64,000 nt of DNA from Patiriisocius sp047731265 (GCF_047731265.1 NZ_CP159835.1:1488001-1552000); one strand, 5' to 3'; positions 1-8,161 are shown, numbered from the stretch's first letter. A program made the numbers and translations. Notes: generated by a model from the letters alone, not told the origin.

Positions 1-600
1 AGTGCGCGCATGGAAAGATACTTGCAATTGTGTGCTCGTAATAATATGGTACTAGCAGATGTGACAACTCCGGCTAATTTTTACCATTTGTTGAGAAGGC
101 AAATGAAATGGAATTTCAGAAAACCGCTAGTTGTTTTTACTCCTAAAAGTTTGTTGAGACATCCAAAAGTGGTTTCGACAAAAGAAGAATTGGCTAATGG
201 TGAATTCCAAGAAGTAATAGACGACACAGCAGTAGATAAAAAGAGGGTTACTACCTTAGTATTTTGTACTGGAAAATTTTATTATGATTTAATTGAAAGA
301 AGAGAAAATACCCAAAGAGAGGATGTCGCTTTTGTTCGAGTAGAACAATTGTTCCCATTGGCTATTGAAAAAATAGCAGCAATAATTAAACAATACCCAA
401 ACGCAGACGACTATGTTTGGGCACAAGAAGAACCAAAAAACATGGGGGCTTGGGGCTTTATGTTAATGAATTTTGATATTGTTAAATTAAGATTGGCCTC
501 TAGGCGTGTTTACAGTGCGCCAGCAGCAGGAAGTAGTACGCGCTCAAAGGCCAGACATCAAAAAGTAATTGATGCTGTTTTTAATAAAGAATTAGACTAA
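1..600 (+). CDS. sucA: 2-oxoglutarate dehydrogenase E1 component, C-terminal part (partial)
   Basis: This is the thiamine-diphosphate E1 subunit of the 2-oxoglutarate dehydrogenase complex, which decarboxylates 2-oxoglutarate in the TCA cycle. Only the last 199 codons lie in the window. The frame is open from base 1, where SARMERYLQLC matches the conserved SSAR-ER-LQL segment of SucA. It continues through TPANFYHLLRRQ, the KPLVVFTPKSLLRHP block and the terminal VWAQEEPKNMGAW motif, all typical of the transketolase-like C-terminal domain. It stops at TAA 598-600. sucB follows 45 bp later on the same strand with no terminator between, so the two are very probably cotranscribed. The methionine at position 10 is internal and is not the start. 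Confidence 0.97.
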   Translation, partial: SARMERYLQLCARNNMVLADVTTPANFYHLLRRQMKWNFRKPLVVFTPKSLLRHPKVVSTKEELANGEFQEVIDDTAVDKKRVTTLVFCTGKFYYDLIERRENTQREDVAFVRVEQLFPLAIEKIAAIIKQYPNADDYVWAQEEPKNMGAWGFMLMNFDIVKLRLASRRVYSAPAAGSSTRSKARHQKVIDAVFNKELD

Positions 601-645
601 AATAGATAATAATATTTTACAAAAGTAAAATGTAATTTTATTGGT

Positions 646-1863
646 ATGTTAGAAATGAAAGTTCCCTCACCGGGAGAGTCCATCACGGAAGTTGAAATCG
701 CACAATGGCTTGTCGAAGATGGTGATTATGTTGAAAAAGATCAAGCAATCGCTGAGGTTGATAGTGACAAAGCAACCTTAGAATTGCCTGCAGAAGCTAG
801 CGGAATAATTACGCTAAAAGCGGAAGAAGGCGACGCCGTAGAGGTGGGTGCTGTCGTATGCTTAATAGATACCGATGCTAAAAAACCAGCAGATGATGAT
901 ACTGATGCTGCAGAAACTCAAAAAACACCCGTTAGTGAAAAACTGGAGGTAAAAGAGAAAGTTGCGCCTGTAGAAAATAAAACCTACGCGACTGGAACAC
1001 CCTCGCCAGCTGCTAAGAAAATTTTAGATGAAAAATCTATTCCAGCCATTGATGTAAAAGGAACAGGAAGAGCTGGTCGCATCACAAAACACGATGCAGA
1101 AAATGCAATGCCGTCTATGGGGACAGCAGGTTCTAGTGGTCGCGGATCGTACCGCACAAAACTATCTTTGTTGCGTCGTAAGGTCGCGGAAAGATTGGTA
1201 GAAGCAAAGAATACAACTGCAATGCTTACTACGTTTAACGAAGTAGACATGTCGCCAATTTTTGCGCTAAGAAAAGAATATAAAGAAATCTTCAAGGAGA
1301 AACACGGGGTAGGTTTAGGCTTTATGTCCTTCTTTTCATTAGCCGTAGTTAGAGCTTTAGAAATGTATCCAGCAGTCAATAGTATGATAGATGGCAAAGA
1401 AATGTTAACCTTTGATTATAAAGATATTTCTATTGCAGTTTCTGGACCTAAAGGCTTGATGGTGCCAGTAATGAGAAATGTGGAGAATTTGAGTTTTAGA
1501 GGCGTAGAAAGTGAAATAAAAAGATTGGCAATCAGAGCACGTGATGGTAAAATTACAGTAGATGAAATGACGGGAGGAACCTTTACAATTTCAAACGGTG
1601 GGGTTTTCGGAAGTATGTTGTCTACTCCAATTATCAATCCACCACAATCTGGGATTTTAGGAATGCATAACATTGTAGAGCGTCCTATAGTAAAGGATGG
1701 TCAAATAGTAATTGCTCCAATTATGTTTGTAGCTTTAAGTTATGATCACCGTATTATAGATGGTAAAGAATCTGTGGGATTTTTAGTGGCTGTTAAAGAA
1801 GCACTGGAAAACCCTTCAGAGTTGTTAATGAATGGAGATGTTAAGAAAGCCTTGGAGCTTTAA
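646..1863 (+). CDS. sucB: Dihydrolipoyllysine-residue succinyltransferase (E2 of 2-oxoglutarate dehydrogenase)
   Basis: This E2 core enzyme transfers the succinyl group from the E1-bound intermediate to CoA through a swinging lipoyl arm. The 405 residues are a usual length for SucB. Domains in order are: an N-terminal lipoyl domain with the lipoylated lysine at about residue 42 in DSDKATLELPAE; an acid-rich linker; a peripheral-subunit-binding domain at about 118-155 (TPSPAAKKIL...GRITKHD); and the acetyltransferase catalytic domain ending with SYDHRIIDG, where His368 and Asp372 fit the DHRxxDG active-site motif. It lies 45 bp downstream of sucA and is followed by a strong hairpin terminator. 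No dihydrolipoamide dehydrogenase gene is seen in the window. Confidence 0.97.
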   Translation: MLEMKVPSPGESITEVEIAQWLVEDGDYVEKDQAIAEVDSDKATLELPAEASGIITLKAEEGDAVEVGAVVCLIDTDAKKPADDDTDAAETQKTPVSEKLEVKEKVAPVENKTYATGTPSPAAKKILDEKSIPAIDVKGTGRAGRITKHDAENAMPSMGTAGSSGRGSYRTKLSLLRRKVAERLVEAKNTTAMLTTFNEVDMSPIFALRKEYKEIFKEKHGVGLGFMSFFSLAVVRALEMYPAVNSMIDGKEMLTFDYKDISIAVSGPKGLMVPVMRNVENLSFRGVESEIKRLAIRARDGKITVDEMTGGTFTISNGGVFGSMLSTPIINPPQSGILGMHNIVERPIVKDGQIVIAPIMFVALSYDHRIIDGKESVGFLVAVKEALENPSELLMNGDVKKALEL

Positions 1864-1882
1864 AACCATTTGCGTAAAAATC

Positions 1883-1917
1883 AAAAAAGTCCGATAGCAA
1901 CGCTACCGGACTTTTTT
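1883..1917 (+). terminator. Intrinsic terminator of sucAB
   Basis: A 16-bp stem with one A-C mismatch (AAAAAAGTCCG arm pairing with CGGACTTTTTT, loop AAC) runs directly into a T-tract, 20 bp after the sucB stop. The stem is A/T-flanked on both sides, so it could also stop transcripts arriving from the small minus-strand gene at 1933-2061. Confidence 0.85.
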
Positions 1918-1932
1918 AATATACTGTATTTT

Positions 1933-2061
1933 TTAAATAAAGTAGTCGATCAAGTTTAGGCTTATAATGCCTACAAATACAATAATAAGCGTTATTATAA
2001 CTACTTTAGTTTTTGTGTTTGTTTCTTCTGTTTTTATATAATCAAAAAGCCATTTTGCCAT
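1933..2061 (-). CDS. Small membrane protein, 42 residues
   Basis: This short gene begins at ATG 2059-2061 and ends at TAA 1933-1935. It encodes MAKWLFDYIK followed by a charged stretch (TEETNTKTK) and a hydrophobic helix (VVIITLIIVFVGIISL), then a short tail. The design is one transmembrane helix preceded by a polar, partly basic segment that would stay in the cytoplasm. Codon choice resembles the neighbours and the ORF fills the gap between the sucB terminator and the protease gene. From memory, short proteins with a similar layout (KxF-IKTEE-K plus one helix) are common in Flavobacteriaceae, but this is not verified. Function is unknown. The start is the upstream of two in-frame ATG codons (the second is internal). 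Confidence 0.55.
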   Translation of the reverse strand: MAKWLFDYIKTEETNTKTKVVIITLIIVFVGIISLNLIDYFI

Positions 2062-2150
2062 GGTGTAAAGATGCTACATATCTTTACACTAGTCAATAGG
2101 TGAAAACCCCTGTTTTCGTCTTGATTTATAGCAAAACAGATGAATTTGTC

Positions 2151-2585
2151 CTATAATAAGTACAAGCAGTTGCGACCGTAGTCTATAATCGCTCTATGTT
2201 TTTTTAAAAAGTCTGCGCCTAAAATACCGTGTATGGTGTTAGTCGAAACTTTTAAAAGGGCTTCATTTACATGGCTTAAATCCAATAAAATTAGGTCAAC
2301 ATTATGTTTGCTTAAACATCCAATTAGTAAGGAATTATTTAATGCAATTTTTGTTTCTAGATTTGTAGCTCCTGCGCCAGCAGCTAAGACTTCACTGTTC
2401 TCACTTTTTAAATTAAAAAAAAGGGTGTGTTCCCAACCCACGCAGCTTGTTGATGCGCCGGTATCTAGTATAAATAATCCTGTGACATTGTTTAGTTTAA
2501 CGTCACAGGTGTAATGTCCAGATGCCAATCGCTTTAAGGGGATTCTTTCAAAGTTTTTTCTGGTAAGTAATTCTCTTAATTCCAA
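2151..2585 (-). CDS. Retropepsin-like aspartic protease (clan AA)
   Basis: This single-domain protein of about 144 residues has the FILDTGAST signature of pepsin/retropepsin folds. It carries one catalytic Asp per chain, so it would have to dimerise, as retroviral proteases do. The second conserved element, HGILGADFLKKHRAIIDY, matches the C-terminal part of bacterial clan AA proteases. There is no signal peptide or membrane helix, so it is probably cytoplasmic. No ATG exists near the N-terminus. The reading frame can be extended to TTG at 2603, but that codon lies inside a perfect -7 element (2601-2608). The TTG at 2585, giving (M)ELRELLTRKNFERI, is therefore the better start. It is divergent from tatD. 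Substrate is unknown. Confidence 0.85.
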   Translation of the reverse strand: MELRELLTRKNFERIPLKRLASGHYTCDVKLNNVTGLFILDTGASTSCVGWEHTLFFNLKSENSEVLAAGAGATNLETKIALNNSLLIGCLSKHNVDLILLDLSHVNEALLKVSTNTIHGILGADFLKKHRAIIDYGRNCLYLL

Positions 2586-2600
2586 ATGTAAATTTTGTAG

Positions 2601-2608
2601 CAAAGATA
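2601..2608 (-). promoter_or_regulatory. Bacteroidota -7 element of the clan AA protease gene
   Basis: The minus strand reads TATCTTTG, an exact TAnnTTTG match, 16 bp upstream of the proposed TTG start at 2585. No clear TTTG -33 box is seen at the usual distance. It lies back to back with the tatD -7 element at 2623-2630. Confidence 0.45.
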
Positions 2609-2622
2609 GTCAACAAAATAAC

Positions 2623-2630
2623 TAACTTTG
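2623..2630 (+). promoter_or_regulatory. Bacteroidota -7 element of tatD
   Basis: TAACTTTG fits TAnnTTTG exactly and ends only 5 bp before the tatD ATG at 2636. Transcription would then begin at or next to the start codon, giving a leaderless mRNA. The nearest TTTG upstream (2594-2597) leaves a 25-nt spacer, longer than usual. Confidence 0.5.
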
Positions 2631-2635
2631 TAGCG

Positions 2636-3415
2636 ATGTTAATAGATACCCATACCCACCTTTATAGTGAAGCATTTGACGAAGATCGCCAGGCGATGAT
2701 GCAACGAGCTATAGATGCTGGTGTCACACAGTTTTTTATTCCCGCAATTGATAGCTCCTACGCCAATGCTATGTATGATTTAAAAAAGACGTATCTAGAT
2801 AAAGTTCATCTAATGATGGGGTTGCACCCAACCTCTGTTAAGGATAATTACAAAGAAGAATTGGCTTTTGTGGTTTCTCAATTGGAACAAAAAGAATTTG
2901 TAGCTATTGGTGAAATTGGGATTGATTTGTATTGGGATAGGGCTACATTAGAAATCCAACAAGAAGCATTTAGGTTTCAGATTCAGCTTGCTAAAAAATA
3001 TAAACTCCCCATTGTAATTCATTGTCGTGATGCTTTTGATGAAGTTTTTGAAATTTTGGAGCTTGAAAATGGAGACGAGCTCTTCGGAATATTTCATTGT
3101 TTTACAGGGACCTTGGAACAGGCAAAAAGAGCGATTTCGTTTAATATGAAATTAGGCATTGGAGGCGTAGTTACTTTTAAAAACGGAAAAATTAACACCT
3201 TTTTAGATCAAATTCCGTTAACCGAAATTGTGCTTGAAACAGATTCGCCTTATCTAGCACCAGCACCCTTCCGTGGTAAAAGAAATGAAAGTAGTTATTT
3301 AGCATACGTATGTGCTAAAGTTGCTGAAATCTACCAATCAAGCACAACCGAAATAGCAGAACAAACGACTAAAAATGCAGAAGCGGTTTTTAGTAAATAT
3401 TTAAGGGTTCATTAA
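2636..3415 (+). CDS. tatD: TatD family metal-dependent hydrolase (DNase)
   Basis: TatD proteins are TIM-barrel metallohydrolases with 3'-5' DNase activity. This 259-residue protein has the usual length and all metal-ligand motifs: the N-terminal DTHTHLY pair of histidines (His6, His8), GEIGID with the bridging glutamate, IVIHCRDA, IFHCFTG and the terminal ETDSPYLAP aspartate. The start is fixed because the conserved N-terminal MLIDTHTH begins directly at the ATG. It is the first gene after a divergent promoter region and is followed 55 bp later by an asparaginase gene on the same strand. Confidence 0.95.
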   Translation: MLIDTHTHLYSEAFDEDRQAMMQRAIDAGVTQFFIPAIDSSYANAMYDLKKTYLDKVHLMMGLHPTSVKDNYKEELAFVVSQLEQKEFVAIGEIGIDLYWDRATLEIQQEAFRFQIQLAKKYKLPIVIHCRDAFDEVFEILELENGDELFGIFHCFTGTLEQAKRAISFNMKLGIGGVVTFKNGKINTFLDQIPLTEIVLETDSPYLAPAPFRGKRNESSYLAYVCAKVAEIYQSSTTEIAEQTTKNAEAVFSKYLRVH

Positions 3416-3470
3416 TTAAAAGACACTTATTTAAGTTTACATTGGGCGGAGCTGAAATACGAGCAATATT

Positions 3471-4502
3471 ATGAAGAAACACAGTAGCAACATACTGCTT
3501 ATTTATACGGGAGGAACCATTGGGATGATCAAGGACTTTGAAACAGGATCTCTTAAAAATTTCAACTTTGATGAATTGCTACAGCACGTTCCTGAGCTTA
3601 ATCTATTAGATTGTGTAATAGATACGCACAGTTTTGAGACGCCTATTGACAGTTCAAACATGAATCCCGATTGTTGGGAACAATTGGTTGGGATTATAGA
3701 AAACAGGTATGAAGAATTTGATGGTTTTGTTATTTTACATGGCAGCGATACCATGTCTTATACGGCATCGGCAGTAAGTTTTATGCTTGAAAACCTAGCA
3801 AAGCCAGTCATATTTACGGGATCTCAATTGCCTATTGGAGATTTGAGAACAGATGCTAAAGAGAATTTAATTACCTCTATCCAACTTGCAGCATTGCGCG
3901 AAAATAATGAGCCTGTAGTAAAAGAAGTAGGACTGTATTTTGAATATAAACTTTATCGAGCCAATCGAACTACAAAAATAAATGCCGAACATTTTGAAGC
4001 ATTCGCTTCTTTAAATTATCCCGCATTGGCTGAGAGCGGCGTCTATCTTGCTATAGAATACAGGGCATTGTTAAAAGTAGACACGACTAGAATATTTAAG
4101 ACGTATACAAAAATGGAAGACAACGTTTTTGTTTTAAAGATGTTTCCAGGCATTAATCAAGCAACGATACACCACTTATTTGCTGCGCCTAATTTAAAAG
4201 GCCTCATTCTAGAAACCTATGGCAGCGGAAATCTAACTACGGAAACTTGGTTTCTAAAAGCATTAAAAAAGCTAATTGATAAAGACATCCCTATTATAAA
4301 TGTGACCCAATGTTCTGGCGGAAGTGTGGAAATGGGAAATTACGAAACAAGTGTTGCTTTAAAGAAAATGGGAGTGATAAGCGGTAAGGATAGCACTACA
4401 GAGGCTGCCGTAACTAAATTGATGTTTCTATTAGCAAACAGAAAGCAAGATGTAGGCTTTAAAGAACAATTTGAAACCTCCTTGCGTGGAGAAATTTCAT
4501 AA
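3471..4502 (+). CDS. ansA: Type I (cytoplasmic) L-asparaginase
   Basis: This enzyme hydrolyses asparagine to aspartate and ammonia. The 343 residues carry the two signature motifs of the asparaginase/glutaminase fold: the N-terminal LIYTGGTIGMI with the nucleophilic threonine, and ILHGSDTMSYTASA with the second catalytic threonine-aspartate pair. TDAKENLITSIQLA follows, as in AnsA. The absence of a signal peptide places it in the cytoplasm. It lies 55 bp after tatD and is followed by tRNA-Ser. It is unrelated in fold to the Ntn-type isoaspartyl peptidase at 48.5 kb, so the window holds two different asparagine-type amidohydrolases. Confidence 0.94.
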   Translation: MKKHSSNILLIYTGGTIGMIKDFETGSLKNFNFDELLQHVPELNLLDCVIDTHSFETPIDSSNMNPDCWEQLVGIIENRYEEFDGFVILHGSDTMSYTASAVSFMLENLAKPVIFTGSQLPIGDLRTDAKENLITSIQLAALRENNEPVVKEVGLYFEYKLYRANRTTKINAEHFEAFASLNYPALAESGVYLAIEYRALLKVDTTRIFKTYTKMEDNVFVLKMFPGINQATIHHLFAAPNLKGLILETYGSGNLTTETWFLKALKKLIDKDIPIINVTQCSGGSVEMGNYETSVALKKMGVISGKDSTTEAAVTKLMFLLANRKQDVGFKEQFETSLRGEIS

Positions 4503-4563
4503 ATTTTTAAAATAAATGCTTTGAATGGTAGGGTATAAAGACCTTTATTTGCAATGGTAAAAT

Positions 4564-4648
4564 AGAAAGGTGGCCGAGTGGCTTAAGGCGCACGCTTGGA
4601 AAGCGTGTATACGGCAACGTATCGAGGGTTCGAATCCCTTCCTTTCTG
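4564..4648 (+). tRNA. tRNA-Ser(GGA)
   Basis: This 85-nt class II tRNA has acceptor strands AGAAAGG and CCTTTCT followed by discriminator G. The D arm is TGGCCGAGTGGCTTAAGGC, the anticodon stem CACGC/GCGTG holds loop TTGGAAA (anticodon GGA), and there is a long variable arm (TATACGGCAACGTAT) and a T arm containing GGTTCGAATCC. The 3' CCA is not encoded. It reads UCC and UCU serine codons. Confidence 0.96.
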
Positions 4649-4654
4649 CAAGAG

Positions 4655-4692
4655 GAAATCCTGTATCGAGAGATTCAGGATTCTTTTTTTTT
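4655..4692 (+). terminator. Terminator after tRNA-Ser
   Basis: AATCCTG (4657-4663) pairs with CAGGATT (4676-4682), and the stem is followed by CTTTTTTTTT. It lies 7 bp beyond the mature tRNA end, so it probably ends the primary tRNA transcript. Confidence 0.8.
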
Positions 4693-5632
4693 AAAGGGAC
4701 CAAGTCAAAGACGTGAAATAGCCTCAAAAACAGAATCCTAAATGCCTTTCTCTGGTATTTTAGGGTTTCTATGCTCGGCAAAAGACAATCTTCTAGAATC
4801 AACATTAGTTAATCCCAGCAAATGCATAATATTTTGGATTCCAAAAGAAAAACATGGGTTCCTATTTCAGTATGGTCCATTCTGAAAAAAGCTACATAAT
4901 TTTAAACAGTCATGTATAAAAATAATAAAGTGATTATACATAATAGGGAATCTTTTGAATTAGAAATTTTATCCACTCATAGTCCTCTATTCTTTGCGCA
5001 AATAGTGCGGTGGCTATTGGCAATAAAAATAAGAGTAACACGTACATTTTTTTAGTAAAAAACTCCAAGTTACATAAGGTGTTAGTTGATAATAAGAGCT
5101 CTTTCAGAGCTAAATGGCTTTTTTAAGTTTTATAGGTGCAAATACCTTTTGATTGTAAATAGGCCTTTGCTTCTGATTTACAGTCATTTTTTCGGACTTC
5201 AGCTGTTTTAGTATAGAAGCTTTAAATATTAATATAAAGAAAACTCAGATTTCATTTTTAAAACGGTTGGAGCAAATTTTACTCGATTAGAAAAAATAAT
5301 CTTGGATTGGGTTTGCCGTAAAAAAGCAATGATGCCGTATTTAATATAAATAGCAACCAAGTACCATTAGTTATTATCCTAATTTGGCGTATTGGATTGT
5401 TAGCTAATATTTGATTTGTTATGCGCTTATCTTAGCCGTATACGTCTGTTGCAAAACTCTTGATATTAGCGCAAAAGAGCCGCTATTTCAGTCAATAGCA
5501 AAGCGTTCAAATTAAATTTTCACAACATCAACTTTATTACAACAGGTTATTTCATAGTAAGGTATAGTATAAGTAGACAGTTGTAAAAATATTAAATCAC
5601 ACTAATTTTAAAGACCACGTCCAATATTCTTG
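4693..5632. other. 940-bp gap with no recognised gene
   Basis: No long ORF and no similarity I recognise on either strand. The longest small ORF is 4912-5055 (+), encoding 47 residues with no known motif. Many stops in all frames and very A/T-rich sequence suggest either an old decayed gene or a spacer. I found no tRNA, known riboswitch shape or inverted repeat pair of an insertion sequence. Confidence 0.5.
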
Positions 5633-5661
5633 TTTGTTAACATATTTATTTTATATCTTTA
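5633..5661 (+). promoter_or_regulatory. Promoter of the exbB operon
   Basis: TTTG (5633-5636) and TATCTTTA (5654-5661) are separated by 17 nt. The pair fits the Bacteroidota TTTG / TAnnTTTG promoter with one mismatch in the -7 element. The exbB ATG is 37 nt downstream. Confidence 0.5.
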
Positions 5662-5697
5662 AAACCTTAAACTAAAAACAAACTTAAGTCGATAGCA

Positions 5698-6495
5698 ATG
5701 AAAAAATTATTTTCTATTATGGCAATTGCCGCACTTGTATTTGCGGGATCATTAACTGCAAATGCAGCAGCGTTAGCCTCTGCAACAACAACAAACTCAA
5801 TAGTTGAGTCTACTACAGTTACCTTAGCTCAAGATGATGCCGATGAAGAGGCAGAACCATTAGGATGGCATCAAGGTTTAAAACAACGTTTTATCCAAGG
5901 AGGCCCTGGATTTATGGGAATTGTACTTTTATGTCTTATCTTAGGTTTGGCAATGGCAATTGAGAGAATTATTTTCTTAAACCTATCTACAACAAATACA
6001 CAAAAACTTGCTGAATCTGTTGAAGACGCACTGAACAGCGGAGGTCTCGAAGCTGCAAAAGAAGTTTGTCGCAACACAAAAGGACCTGTTGCTTCTATTT
6101 ACTATCAAGGACTAGACCGCGCAGATGAGAGCATCGAAGCTGCAGAAAAAGCAGTAGTCGCATACGGTGGAGTACAAATGGGACAGTTAGAGAAGAACGT
6201 ATCTTGGATTTCATTATTTATTGCTTTAGCACCTATGCTTGGATTTATGGGTACAGTAATCGGAATGATTGTTGCGTTTGATAAAATTGAAGCAGCTTCA
6301 GATATGAATCCTTCATTGGTTGCTGGTGGTATTAAAGTAGCACTTTTAACAACTGTATTTGGTTTAATCGTTGCGATTATTCTTCAAATTTTTTATAATT
6401 ATATCATTGCAAAAATTGACAGTATCGTTAATAGTATGGAAGACGCTTCTATTACATTGATCGATATGTTAGTGGCTTACAAAAACAAAGGATAA
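5698..6495 (+). CDS. exbB: ExbB/TolQ/MotA family proton channel protein
   Basis: ExbB forms the inner-membrane proton channel that, with ExbD, powers TonB-dependent outer-membrane transport. The 265 residues start with a signal-like hydrophobic segment (1-24), common in Bacteroidota ExbB, and an acidic linker with DDADEEAEP. Transmembrane helices lie at about 72-94 (FMGIVLLCLILGLAMAIERI), 168-195 (containing PMLGFMGTVIGMI, the core MotA/TolQ/ExbB motif) and 212-238. It is the first gene of a four-gene operon (exbB, membrane protein, exbD, exbD) with 18 bp or less between genes. No tonB is seen nearby, so the partner TonB must lie elsewhere. A role with another energised system cannot be excluded. 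Confidence 0.92.
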   Translation: MKKLFSIMAIAALVFAGSLTANAAALASATTTNSIVESTTVTLAQDDADEEAEPLGWHQGLKQRFIQGGPGFMGIVLLCLILGLAMAIERIIFLNLSTTNTQKLAESVEDALNSGGLEAAKEVCRNTKGPVASIYYQGLDRADESIEAAEKAVVAYGGVQMGQLEKNVSWISLFIALAPMLGFMGTVIGMIVAFDKIEAASDMNPSLVAGGIKVALLTTVFGLIVAIILQIFYNYIIAKIDSIVNSMEDASITLIDMLVAYKNKG

Positions 6496-6513
6496 TTTAA
6501 AACCCATTCAATA

Positions 6514-6945
6514 ATGTCTTTACATAAAATATTTAAAATAATAGGATTAGTCCTTAGTTTGGCGGGAGTCGTTTTATTGGCGATAATTGTTGCTAAAGGG
6601 GATGATGCTATCCGAGATAGTGGGGGAGAAGGCCTTGACGGATTCTTATATGTAGCCTATATCACAATGGTAATAATTTGCGTAATTGTTCTTTTGTTTG
6701 TAATAAAAGGAGTCTTTGCTGGTGATATTAAGAAAACATTAATTTCTTTAGGAGGAGTTGTACTAATTTTTATTATCTCTTATTTTCTTGCTGAAGGAAC
6801 AGAATCATTTACAAAAGATGGAGAACTTGTCACTGCACAAACATCTAAATATATAGGTGCTGGGCTTTACGCTTTTTATATTATGGCGATACTAGCAATA
6901 GGATCTATGCTATTTGGTGGTGCTAAAAAATTAATATCAAAATAA
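6514..6945 (+). CDS. Membrane protein of the exb operon, unknown function
   Basis: This 143-residue protein has four predicted hydrophobic segments: about 7-25 (IIGLVLSLAGVVLLAIIVA), 45-66, 76-91 and 115-135. A small polar loop (KGDDAIRDSGGEGLDG) follows the first helix. It lies 18 bp after exbB, and its stop is one base ahead of the ATG of the first exbD (TAATATG), so it is translationally linked to that gene. Its fixed place between exbB and exbD suggests a structural or assembly role in the proton channel complex. That is inference from context only, as I know no biochemical function for the family. Confidence 0.8.
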   Translation: MSLHKIFKIIGLVLSLAGVVLLAIIVAKGDDAIRDSGGEGLDGFLYVAYITMVIICVIVLLFVIKGVFAGDIKKTLISLGGVVLIFIISYFLAEGTESFTKDGELVTAQTSKYIGAGLYAFYIMAILAIGSMLFGGAKKLISK

Positions 6946-6946
6946 T

Positions 6947-7555
6947 ATGGGTAGAAGAGCAACACCAGAAGTAAATGCAGGTTCTATGGCGGACATCGCA
7001 TTCCTGTTGCTTATTTTTTTCTTAGTAACAACTACTATTGAAAAGGATAAAGGAATCGCGCGACAATTACCACCAGAACAGCCTGAGAACATTGATCCAC
7101 CAAAACTTAAAGAGAAAAATATTTTTATTGTTAATGTCAATAAGAGTGATCAATTGTTAGTGGAAGACAATCTAATGAATATTATAGATTTGCGATTAGC
7201 TGCTATTGAGTTTTTAGATAATGGAGGCGATGGTTCTTGTACTTTCTGTAAAGGAAAGAGAGATCCTGCTTCGTCAGATAATCCTGACAAGGCAATTATA
7301 TCGGTTCAAAATGATCGTGAAACTTCTTATAAAACATATATACAGGTTCAAAATGAATTGGTGGCTGCGTATAGTTTTTTAAGAGATAGGGAATCACAGC
7401 GCTTGTATGGCTGGAAATTTACAGAAGTAAAACGTGCTCTTGGTGAAGGTAGTTACCTAGGTAATAAGGATGCTGCACAAGAAAAAATGAAAACCATTCA
7501 GGATTTATTTCCAATGAAATTATCTGAAGCTGAACCAAAAACAGCGGGACAATAA
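6947..7555 (+). CDS. exbD: ExbD/TolR family biopolymer transport protein (first copy)
   Basis: ExbD partners ExbB in the proton-driven motor. The N-terminal segment EVNAGSMADIAFLLLIFFLV contains the conserved membrane aspartate (Asp in SMADIAF) needed for proton translocation, followed by the rest of a single transmembrane helix. The remaining part is periplasmic. At 202 residues it is longer than typical ExbD (about 140). The extra length comes from a middle insertion with CTFCKGKRDP and a C-terminal extension, a form I recall from Bacteroidota. It starts one base after the preceding stop and ends 11 bp before the second exbD. Confidence 0.9.
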   Translation: MGRRATPEVNAGSMADIAFLLLIFFLVTTTIEKDKGIARQLPPEQPENIDPPKLKEKNIFIVNVNKSDQLLVEDNLMNIIDLRLAAIEFLDNGGDGSCTFCKGKRDPASSDNPDKAIISVQNDRETSYKTYIQVQNELVAAYSFLRDRESQRLYGWKFTEVKRALGEGSYLGNKDAAQEKMKTIQDLFPMKLSEAEPKTAGQ

Positions 7556-7566
7556 AACGGTAACAA

Positions 7567-8043
7567 ATGTCAAAATTTACAAAGAAAAAAAGTGGGGAAT
7601 TGCCAGCGGTAAACACTGCATCGCTTCCTGATATTGTTTTTATGTTGTTGTTTTTCTTTATGGTGGTAACTGTATTGAGAAAAGACAATTTATTAGTAAA
7701 GCAACAATTACCCAAAGCAGATCAAGTTGAAAAACTTAAGAAAGATCGTTCTGTTTTTATTTATGCTGGAAAGCCTAGTTCACGCTATGCTGAAAAGTAT
7801 GGTACGGAAGGTAAAATACAAGTAGGTGATAAATTCACAGATGTTTCGGCGTTAAAAGCGGCATTAACAGAGCAACGTTCAAAGTTGTTGCCAGAGCTTC
7901 AAAGCAGTGTTGTAGTCGCTTTAAAAGTAGATGAAGAAACGAACACCGGTTTAGTTACTGATATTAAGGAGAAGTTACGTGAACTTAATATGGTTAAGAT
8001 TATTTACATTGCTGCATCAGGTAATGATGTAGGAAAAAATTAA
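7567..8043 (+). CDS. exbD: ExbD/TolR family biopolymer transport protein (second copy)
   Basis: This second ExbD-like subunit has 158 residues. After a basic N-terminus (SKFTKKKSGELP) comes VNTASLPDIVFMLLFFFMVV, with the essential aspartate of the transmembrane helix in SLPDIVF, and then a periplasmic domain ending at GNDVGKN. The pair differs in size and sequence, which suggests a heteromeric ExbD assembly rather than a recent duplication. It is the last gene of the operon and is followed by a clear terminator. Confidence 0.92.
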   Translation: MSKFTKKKSGELPAVNTASLPDIVFMLLFFFMVVTVLRKDNLLVKQQLPKADQVEKLKKDRSVFIYAGKPSSRYAEKYGTEGKIQVGDKFTDVSALKAALTEQRSKLLPELQSSVVVALKVDEETNTGLVTDIKEKLRELNMVKIIYIAASGNDVGKN

Positions 8044-8074
8044 TAATTTTAAACCCATAACAAAACTATTTATT

Positions 8075-8107
8075 AAAAACCCTTTCAAATTTCGGAAGGG
8101 TTTTTTT
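8075..8107 (+). terminator. Terminator of the exb operon
   Basis: An AAAAACCCTTTC arm and a GGAAGGGTTTTT arm form a stem with an AAATTTC loop, followed by a T-run, 32 bp after the second exbD stop. Confidence 0.85.
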
Positions 8108-8153
8108 GTATATTTAGTTTTTGTTTTATCTGTATATCTTATATTTTGTACAC

Positions 8154-8161
8154 TAATTTTG
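8154..8161 (+). promoter_or_regulatory. Putative -7 element for the beta-barrel gene
   Basis: TAATTTTG is an exact TAnnTTTG match. CTG at 8130-8132 stands about 21 nt upstream as a weak -33 candidate. The proposed start codon is about 120 nt downstream. Confidence 0.35.

Noticed and set aside
4545..4805. 86-codon minus-strand ORF with LAERKGFEPSIRCRIHAFQA
   Set aside because: It is the antisense reading of the tRNA-Ser gene and its terminator, a well-known false protein pattern.
4693..5632. Possible decayed mobile element in the long gap after tRNA-Ser
   Set aside because: tRNA genes are common integration sites, but I found no integrase-like reading, no repeat of the tRNA 3' end downstream and no terminal inverted repeats.
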